A model generated the notes under the pieces. The model was not told the origin of the DNA. It did no database searches and saw only the letters and a program-made list of their open reading frames with translations. A DNA stretch of 34,992 bases from the NCBI GenBank assembly GCA_051880475.1, contig JBJEOA010000052.1, positions 1-34,992 of the forward strand, read 5' to 3'. Below, piece by piece: positions 29,886 through 34,992 of the stretch. Positions within the stretch are counted from its first letter, which is position 1, and every line of letters starts with the position of its first letter. Made by a program: the position numbers and the translations under genes. Source of the stretch: JAUUSJ01 sp051880475. GTDB lineage: Bacteria > Bacillota > Clostridia > Lachnospirales > Lachnospiraceae.

Positions 29886-30752
29886 ATGTCTCAACAAATT
29901 ACTGGAAAAACAACACTCTGCGGATTACTTGGAAGCCCAGTCTCCCACAGTATTTCCCCAGCAATGCATAATGAAGCTTTTAAACAATTAGGACTTGATT
30001 ACGCCTATCTTGCCTTTGATGTGGACTGTGATAATCTAAAAACTGCAATAGAGGGACTTAAAGTTTTAGGATTTCGCGGTCTTAATGTTACTATGCCAGA
30101 TAAAAATAAAATGTGCGAATACATGGATAAACTCTCTGACGCTTCTAAAATTATCGGAGCTGTAAATACAGTAGTTAACGATAATGGTGTCCTAACTGGT
30201 CATATCACCGATGGAACTGGATATATGAAAGCTTTGGAAGATGCAGGATTTTCCATTATTGGCAAGAAAATGACTCTTCTTGGAGCAGGTGGTGCTGCAA
30301 CTGCCATTTTAGTTCAAGCAGCCTTAGACGGTGTATCTCAAATTGATGTATTCAATGTAAAGGATGCCTTCTTTGATAGAGCTCAAAAAACGGTAGACAC
30401 TTTAAATAAACAAACTTCCTGTAAATGTACCCTCTATGACTTAGCAGACAAAGAAGCTCTCAGAAATTCTATCGCCACAAGCGATATTTTAACAAACGGC
30501 ACTTCTGTTGGAATGGCACCAAATACCGATAACTGTATCATAGATGACGCTTCTATGCTACGACCAGAATTAATCGTTACCGATGTAATTTATAATCCTA
30601 GAGAAACGAAACTTCTTCGTATGGCAAGAGAGATAGGATGTCCTACTATGAATGGTCTTTATATGCTTTTATATCAAGGTGCTGCTTCCTTTAAAATTTG
30701 GACAGGACAAGATATGCCTGTTGACATTATTAAACAAAAATATTTCGCTTAA
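29886..30752 (+). CDS. Quinate/shikimate dehydrogenase, YdiB-like
   Basis: The 288-residue product belongs to the shikimate dehydrogenase family. The N-terminal substrate domain has GSPVSHSISPAMHNEAF and LNVTMPDK with the catalytic Lys. GAVNTVV and ITDGTGY follow, and the NAD(P) domain has TLLGAGGAATAI. The second half (DILTNGTSVGMAP, SMLRPELIVTDVIYNPRETK, GLYMLLYQGAASFKIWTG) is closer to E. coli YdiB, which uses quinate as well as shikimate and either cofactor, than to AroE. ATG at 29886 is preferred because AAAGGA lies 9 nt upstream; an ATG at 29877 abuts that site. It stands alone, with no other aro gene near. Confidence 0.9.
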   Translation: MSQQITGKTTLCGLLGSPVSHSISPAMHNEAFKQLGLDYAYLAFDVDCDNLKTAIEGLKVLGFRGLNVTMPDKNKMCEYMDKLSDASKIIGAVNTVVNDNGVLTGHITDGTGYMKALEDAGFSIIGKKMTLLGAGGAATAILVQAALDGVSQIDVFNVKDAFFDRAQKTVDTLNKQTSCKCTLYDLADKEALRNSIATSDILTNGTSVGMAPNTDNCIIDDASMLRPELIVTDVIYNPRETKLLRMAREIGCPTMNGLYMLLYQGAASFKIWTGQDMPVDIIKQKYFA

Positions 30753-30804
30753 AAAGAAAATTCTTCAAATAATGAAAATAACGAGAAATTTCTATTAATT
30801 AAAA

Positions 30805-30848
30805 AAGAAAAAACGATGACGTCTTCAAAACATCATCGTTTTTTTACT
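30805..30848. terminator. Bidirectional terminator between aroE-like and deacetylase genes
   Basis: AAAAAACGATGACGT pairs with ACATCATCGTTTTTT with one mismatch around CTTCAAA, with A tract and T tract on either side. It serves both convergent genes. Confidence 0.9.
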
Positions 30849-30849
30849 T

Positions 30850-32259
30850 TTATTCATTTTCTTTTTCTGTTGTCGATTTCTTTTTAGAATCTTCACTCTT
30901 CTTCGCTGTTGTTGACTCCTTTTTGGAGTTCTCGCTCTTCTTCGCTGTTGTTGACTCCTTTTTAGAGTTCTCACTCTTCTTCGCTGTTGTTGACTCCTTT
31001 TTGGAGTTTTCACTCTTCTTCGCTGTTGTTGACTCCTTTTTGGAGTTCTCGCTCTTCTTCGCTGTTGTGCTAGACTCTTTACTTTCTTCTTTTTCCTCTG
31101 ATTTACTTGTCGTTTTCTCAGATTTCTCTACTTTTGCTGTATCTAAGCTAGTTGCAGTCTTTCCCGCTTCTACCTCAGACCATGGCATGGAAAAATAAGA
31201 ACCACCATTTTTGAACTTCTGACCTCTTGACTCATACATCTCACTTACTGTGACAAGCTGAAATCCTTTTTCTTGAAGTCCTCTATAAATTTTTCCTGCT
31301 GCCTTTCCACTGCTAGCCTGAATATCATGCATCAAGATAATATCTCCATCTTTTGCTGTCATACAAACATCGTATGTCTTATTAGAGTCTTTATGTTCCC
31401 AGTCAAGTGTATCAACACTCCAAAGAATCATCGGCTTTCCTACATTATCTCTTACCTTTTGGTCATACGCACCATAAGGAGGGCGCATAAGAGGCGCCTT
31501 TTGTCCAATTGCAGCTTCAATAAGCTTATCTGTATCTGACATCTGCTTTTTAATTTTCTCTCCACTTAGTTTCGTCAACTGTGGATGGTCATAAGCATGA
31601 CTGCAAAGCTCATTTCCTAAATTTTTACTTCTCTTAATGATGTCCTCTCTGCCAGGAATATTCTCTCCCAACATGAAGAATGTTGCCACCGCATTATTCT
31701 CCTCAAGGGCATCTAACACCTCGTCTGTAATCGTAGGATGAGGGCCGTCATCATATGTAATCGCCACCATAGGTTTTTCTGGATCAATTTTTGGCAAAAT
31801 ACGAAACATTTTTGTCACTTTTATATCAGATCCATCATCAGCAGTAGCTGTAATTTTCACTTTATGATTTGCGCCTTTCTCTTTTGGAATCATCTGTCCA
31901 TCTTCAGTAATCTCAACATACTCATCATTACTACTTGTCCAGATAACTTCCTGATAAGTTGCATCTTCTGGTGTAATTTTTACAGATAATTGAATGGAAT
32001 CTCCTACACGAACCGTTCTCTTATCTGCTATCATTTTTATCTTTGTAATCTCTGTCTCAATTTTATCTGGTCTCTTAGATTTTGTTGACTCTTCTTTGGC
32101 TTCACTTCTATCTTGATTCGTAGAAACTGCCTCTTTTTTCCCTTTCACTACATCCATTGCAAGCACCGCTGCCACAGACACGAGAGCCAATACTAATACT
32201 CCCGCTAAAATTTTTGGCACTTTACTTTTTCTGCGTCTTCTATTCCTATTATTTCTCAT
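30850..32259 (-). CDS. Membrane-anchored polysaccharide deacetylase with Ig-like domain and repeat tail
   Basis: The 469-residue exported protein begins with a basic segment and a signal anchor (ILAGVLVLALVSVAAVLAM, about 18-36). A bacterial Ig-like (BIg2) domain follows (about 68-155; VRVGDSIQLSVKITPEDATY, WTSSNDEYVEI). The NodB deacetylase domain (about 160-345) has the metal-site motifs TYDDGPHP and SHAYDH, RPPYGAYD, WSVDTLDW and ILMHDI, so it looks active on N-acetylated cell-wall or capsule glycans. The C-terminus (about 380-469) is a Lys/Ser/Glu/Thr-rich tail of five 13-residue repeats (STTAKKSENSKKE), probably disordered and wall- or polyanion-binding. GGGAGGGAAAG precedes the ATG. Confidence 0.93.
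   Translation of the reverse strand: MRNNRNRRRRKSKVPKILAGVLVLALVSVAAVLAMDVVKGKKEAVSTNQDRSEAKEESTKSKRPDKIETEITKIKMIADKRTVRVGDSIQLSVKITPEDATYQEVIWTSSNDEYVEITEDGQMIPKEKGANHKVKITATADDGSDIKVTKMFRILPKIDPEKPMVAITYDDGPHPTITDEVLDALEENNAVATFFMLGENIPGREDIIKRSKNLGNELCSHAYDHPQLTKLSGEKIKKQMSDTDKLIEAAIGQKAPLMRPPYGAYDQKVRDNVGKPMILWSVDTLDWEHKDSNKTYDVCMTAKDGDIILMHDIQASSGKAAGKIYRGLQEKGFQLVTVSEMYESRGQKFKNGGSYFSMPWSEVEAGKTATSLDTAKVEKSEKTTSKSEEKEESKESSTTAKKSENSKKESTTAKKSENSKKESTTAKKSENSKKESTTAKKSENSKKESTTAKKSEDSKKKSTTEKENE
30862..31056 (-). repeat. Five 39-bp coding tandem repeats in the deacetylase gene
   Basis: Five units of 39 bp (first about 30862-30900, then 30901-30939, 30940-30978, 30979-31017, 31018-31056) encode 13-residue Lys/Ser-rich repeats. 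The four central units are nearly identical; the one nearest the stop codon is diverged. Unit number can vary without frameshift. Confidence 0.9.
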
Positions 32260-32321
32260 ACTTTCCCTCCCAAGTATATGTAGATGAAATATCTTTGTTT
32301 TTTATTCCCATATCATTTTTT

Positions 32322-32358
32322 AACCGAGGGAAATTTCCCCTTTGTATTTCCCCCGGTT
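32322..32358 (-). promoter_or_regulatory. Stable hairpin in the efp-deacetylase spacer
   Basis: AACCGAGGGAAAT (32322-32334) pairs with ATTTCCCCCGGTT (32346-32358) with one G-U-type mismatch and an 11-nt loop. On neither strand is it followed by a T tract, so a simple terminator is unlikely. It lies 63-100 bp before the deacetylase ATG and may be part of its leader. Confidence 0.45.
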
Positions 32359-32425
32359 GCTTAATTTCACTGCCTTAAATTGCATCAAAATCCGCTCTAT
32401 AGCTTCCTCTGATTATAGTTTATCT

Positions 32426-32983
32426 TTATACTCTAGATAAATACTCTCCTGTTCTTGTATCAATCTTTAACTTATCTCCTAAGTTTACGAAAAGTGGAAC
32501 GTATACAACAGCACCTGTCTCAACTGTACATGGCTTTGTAGCACCTGTTGCTGTATTTCCTTTCTCACCTGGCTCACACTCTGTTACTTCTAACTCTACG
32601 AATAAAGGTGGCTCAATATCAAATACTTGTCCTTTGTGAGATACAATCTTAACATTATCGTTTTCTCTTACAAACTTTAAGGAATCTCCAATTACCTCAT
32701 CATTTAAGGCAATCTGATCATATGTCTCTGTATCCATAAAGTAGTATAAATCTCCATCAGAGTAAAGATACTGCATCTCTTTTCTCTCAATAATAGCGTT
32801 TTCAAATTTCTCTGTAGGACGGAATGTTTTTTCTACAACTCCTCCTGTCTTGATATTTTTTAATTTTGTTCTTACAAAAGCAGCTCCCTTTCCAGGTTTT
32901 ACATGCTGGAACTCAATAATCTGAACAACGTTTCCGTCTACTTCGATTGTTAATCCATTTTTAAAATCTCCTGCTGATACCAT
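32426..32983 (-). CDS. efp: Elongation factor P
   Basis: The 185-residue translation factor rescues ribosomes stalled at polyproline stretches. MVSAGDFKNGLTIEVDGN, EFQHVKPGKGAAFVRTKLKN and the tip Lys32 in PGKG are diagnostic. The three beta-barrel domains end in VNLGDKLKIDTRTGEYLSR. ATG at 32983 is chosen because AAGGAGG lies 8 nt upstream and the protein then starts as in the family; the frame is open 11 codons further. The gene lies alone between yqeG and the deacetylase gene. Confidence 0.98.
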   Translation of the reverse strand: MVSAGDFKNGLTIEVDGNVVQIIEFQHVKPGKGAAFVRTKLKNIKTGGVVEKTFRPTEKFENAIIERKEMQYLYSDGDLYYFMDTETYDQIALNDEVIGDSLKFVRENDNVKIVSHKGQVFDIEPPLFVELEVTECEPGEKGNTATGATKPCTVETGAVVYVPLFVNLGDKLKIDTRTGEYLSRV

Positions 32984-33122
32984 AAATAGTTCCTCCTTAA
33001 AAAATATATTTTTCATACGTTATGGTTTTTAGAAGTTCATTAACTTACTGTCCTAAAAGTTTTTCTTTTACAGAACCTTGAAGTTATATCTCTAGTTATC
33101 TTATAATAAATAAGCCATTATT

Positions 33123-33644
33123 TCAACTGTTTTTTCTTTCTTTTATCTTACTTTTTTCTCTGAGATAGAAAAAAAGTACAATTTTTTCTAAATATCTCTT
33201 CAAAACAATCTGAATTTCTTCCTTTGGATGGATTGGCTTTACTAAAATACTATAGATTCCCGCCAAATTTGCTCCATACACATCTGTAAAAATTTGGTCT
33301 CCGACAAAAAGCGTATTTTTTTCATTTGTTCCCATAAGGCTCATTCCCTTTTTGTAACTCTTTGGATTAGGCTTACTTGCCTTATATACATATCGAGCTC
33401 CAATTGGCTGTGCAAAGGTTTTCACTCTCTCTTCCTTATTGTTAGAAATTAGACAAGTTTGAAATCCTATCTCTTTTAATCTATGAAATAGTTGCTGTGC
33501 CCTATTATCAATCGGGGCACCGTGGGGAACGAGCGTATTATCCACATCAAAAATAATCCCTCGATATCCCCTCTTATATAATTTTTCAAAATCAATCATA
33601 TATGTAGAATCTACATATTCCTTTGGATAAAAACATTTTATCAT
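33123..33644 (-). CDS. YqeG family HAD-IIIA phosphatase
   Basis: The 173-residue product has the HAD motifs: DVDNTLV (motif I, about 34-40), LISNNKE (motif II), KPNPKSY (motif III Lys) and VGDQIFTDVYGAN (motif IV). Length and order match YqeG, a type IIIA phosphatase. In Bacillus yqeG lies next to yqeH and aroE; here it lies between sigK and efp. The related mitochondrial enzyme (Gep4/PTPMT-like) dephosphorylates phosphatidylglycerol phosphate, so a lipid role is possible but unproven. It follows sigK by 24 nt. Confidence 0.9.
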   Translation of the reverse strand: MIKCFYPKEYVDSTYMIDFEKLYKRGYRGIIFDVDNTLVPHGAPIDNRAQQLFHRLKEIGFQTCLISNNKEERVKTFAQPIGARYVYKASKPNPKSYKKGMSLMGTNEKNTLFVGDQIFTDVYGANLAGIYSILVKPIHPKEEIQIVLKRYLEKIVLFFYLREKSKIKERKNS

Positions 33645-33668
33645 ATTGTTCCTCTTTTCTTTTATCTA

Positions 33669-34355
33669 TCAAACATATATATTTTTACAATCTTTTTGCT
33701 TTTTTCTCTTTTCTAAATCAACAGAAACCGTTTGTTGACAAAAACTTTTCTTTAACCTCTCTAATGCCTTCTTTTCAATTCTTGAAACATATGAGCGTGA
33801 AATACCAAGCAAGGATGCCACCTCTCTCTGAGTGAGTTCCTTTCCTCCATATAATCCATATCGAAGAATGAGAACCTGCTTTTCTCTAGCATCCTTTATA
33901 TTTTGTATCTCTTCGTACAACTTTGAAATATTGCTCGAATAAATCAAGATATTAATGATATTTTCATCCTCGCAACTAATCACATCAAACAAGCTAATTT
34001 CATTTCCCTCCTTATCTGTGCCAATCGGCTCATAGAGAGAAATATCGCGCGAATACTTTTTTTCTTTCCTTAACATCATTAATAACTCATTTTCAATACA
34101 CCTTGAAGCATAGGTTACAAGACGGTTTCCCTTCTGGTCATTATACGTATTAATTGCCTTAATCAATCCTATTGTCCCAATCGATATCAAATCATCCATA
34201 TCTCTCTCAAAACTATAATACTTCTTTACAATATGAGCAACCAATCTTAAGTTATGTTCCACTAAAATATTTCTCGCCTCTAAGTCACCCTGCCTACTTA
34301 GAGATAAATAATATTTTTCTTCTTCTAAAGATAATGGTTTCTCAAAAGATTGCAT
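33669..34355 (-). CDS. sigK: RNA polymerase sporulation sigma factor SigK
   Basis: The 228-residue sigma-70 family protein matches sigma-K, which directs late mother-cell genes in spore formation. Region 2 includes ARNILVEHNLRLVAHIVKKYY, DDLISIGTIGLIKAINTYN and RLVTYASRCIENELLM. SLYEPIGTDKEGNEISLFDV and region 4 (REKQVLILRYGLYGGKELTQ, LLGISRSYVSRIEKKALERL) follow. The gene is continuous, with no skin-like insertion, and has little or no pro-sequence compared with Bacillus pro-sigma-K. A related sigma-E/sigma-F-like factor cannot be fully excluded. AGAGGT precedes the ATG. Confidence 0.88.
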   Translation of the reverse strand: MQSFEKPLSLEEEKYYLSLSRQGDLEARNILVEHNLRLVAHIVKKYYSFERDMDDLISIGTIGLIKAINTYNDQKGNRLVTYASRCIENELLMMLRKEKKYSRDISLYEPIGTDKEGNEISLFDVISCEDENIINILIYSSNISKLYEEIQNIKDAREKQVLILRYGLYGGKELTQREVASLLGISRSYVSRIEKKALERLKKSFCQQTVSVDLEKRKKQKDCKNIYV

Positions 34356-34663
34356 GGGATACCTCTAAAACCTATTTTTATTACTATATGCAATCTTTAT
34401 TATCTCGTGCTTATCCAATCATCTTTCTTTTTTCCAATTTTTAGCAGTTTAGCTTCTAAATCGTAAATTTGCTATTTCAAGCAATCCCTTTGTCTTGTCG
34501 TGTCCACCTTACGGGGTATATTATACTGTTCATTTTGAAAAAAAGAGAGCAAATCATCCAGATATTATTCTTGACTAATTAACTCTCTCATTCTTTCAAA
34601 ACTATTTTTTCATTAAAAATACCGAGCTACACAGCAACAGAATGGGCTTGACTAGAGAACAAC
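34356..34663. other. Intergenic region between sigK and the second Rpn gene
   Basis: No coding frame is credible. The region holds a possible terminator for the Rpn gene (34538-34588), a TATAAT on the minus strand at 34520-34525 without a clear -35 box, and two CTTGACTA copies (about 34570 and 34650). Nothing else is recognised. The sigK promoter was not identified; no clear sigma-E-type site was seen. Confidence 0.5.
34538..34588 (-). terminator. Possible terminator after the second Rpn gene
   Basis: On the minus strand GAGAG (34583-34587) and CTCTC (34545-34549) bracket a long AT-rich loop with partial internal pairing and are followed by TTTTTTTC. The T tract is good but the stem is weak. 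Confidence 0.4.
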
Positions 34664-34992
34664 TTATAATCGCTTTAAATATTTTATCTTGTCACTTTCT
34701 GGAACTTTCAAAGCTTCCATTGCCTGTTCTGCTGACCATTTCATCGTATCCATCAAATTTTTAACGGATTCAAGCAGTGTTTTTTCTGCGCCTTCTTTGA
34801 TTCCTTCTTTGATTCCTTCTTTGATTCCTTCTCTCTTCCCTTCTTCGATTCCCTCTTCTAATGCTTTTTTCTTCATATTCTCAACTGCAACACACATATC
34901 AACAACCTCCTTGTCTTTTTCAAATTCTAAGGTTGAACCAGTTATCACATTAATCAATTCTGCCGTCCTTCTATCTACAGCACGAAACCTTT
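34664..34992 (-). CDS. Rpn family nuclease, C-terminal part (truncated by window edge)
   Basis: The minus-strand frame is open to the end of the window, so the 5' part lies outside. The visible 109 residues begin RFRAVDRRTAELINVITGST, the usual junction after the PD-(D/E)XK domain of Rpn-like proteins, followed by EFEKDKEVVDMCVAVENMKK. A repeat tract of EGIK units (34791-34826, three exact 12-bp copies) and an amphipathic end (SVKNLMDTMKWSAEQAMEAL) come next. It is a different subgroup from the Rpn gene at 4791-5729. The nuclease domain cannot be judged here. Confidence 0.8.
   Translation of the reverse strand, partial: RFRAVDRRTAELINVITGSTLEFEKDKEVVDMCVAVENMKKKALEEGIEEGKREGIKEGIKEGIKEGAEKTLLESVKNLMDTMKWSAEQAMEALKVPESDKIKYLKRL

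Noticed and set aside
30862..31056. CRISPR-like array
   Set aside because: The 39-bp repeats have no spacers and are in frame inside the deacetylase gene.
1..34992. Prophage, integrative element or defence island
   Set aside because: No integrase, phage structural, transposase (apart from Rpn-type proteins) or restriction genes were seen; gene content is core chromosomal.

Overview
The window comes from the chromosome of a low-GC, anaerobic, probably spore-forming Firmicute, most likely a member of the Lachnospiraceae or a close relative (class Clostridia). This is judged from the AT-rich sequence, strong AGGAGG ribosome sites, extended -10 promoters, an NADP-type glutamate dehydrogenase, the [FeFe]-hydrogenase maturase HydF, a sigma-K-type factor and Rpn-family nucleases. 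Most of the DNA is conserved housekeeping sequence. The novelty lies in intergenic repeats and in several conserved genes with unusual key residues or broken ends.

Layout. 1-6 kb: gdhA with its own promoter and terminator, an Lrp/AsnC regulator in repeat-rich surroundings, a membrane Ser/Thr kinase behind an Rpn-family nuclease, and tRNA-Arg(CCG). 6.2-9 kb: a degenerate RlmH paralogue facing a tail-less rlmH with a palindromic element between them, then a YugP-type metallopeptidase and yebC. 9-14 kb (minus strand): rex, nnrD/E fusion, alr, an EndoA/MazF toxin without antitoxin, and a CBS-domain CorC-like membrane protein. 14-16 kb: a divergent ABC-F ATPase. 16-23.6 kb (minus strand): two runs, sip2-rbgA-sip1 and rnhB-yraN-pgeF-DUF512-der-plsY. 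23.7 kb: a 100-N assembly gap flanked by identical 55-bp sequences. 23.9-28.4 kb (minus strand): the SRP/ribosome cluster ylxM-ffh-rpsP-khpA-rimM-trmD-rplS behind a perfect consensus promoter. 28.4-35 kb: hydF, a YdiB-type shikimate/quinate dehydrogenase, a repeat-tailed polysaccharide deacetylase, efp, a YqeG phosphatase, sigK and the C-terminus of a second Rpn nuclease cut by the window edge.

Most interesting points: (1) two related long-hairpin elements (3037-3229 and 6722-6908) share a core of about 140 bp with CACAAAC/GTTTGTG ends, yet each is enclosed by its own different pair of complementary arms; (2) rlmH has lost its conserved last 14 residues right next to one of these elements, while the convergent 134-aa paralogue keeps that tail but has lost the SAM-binding loop; (3) one of two signal peptidases has Ser in place of the catalytic Lys; (4) yraN carries a one-base frameshift in an A7 run; (5) an orphan EndoA/MazF has its own promoter and a perfect inverted repeat in its leader. 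Coding calls rest on motifs recognised by eye; no database search was possible.
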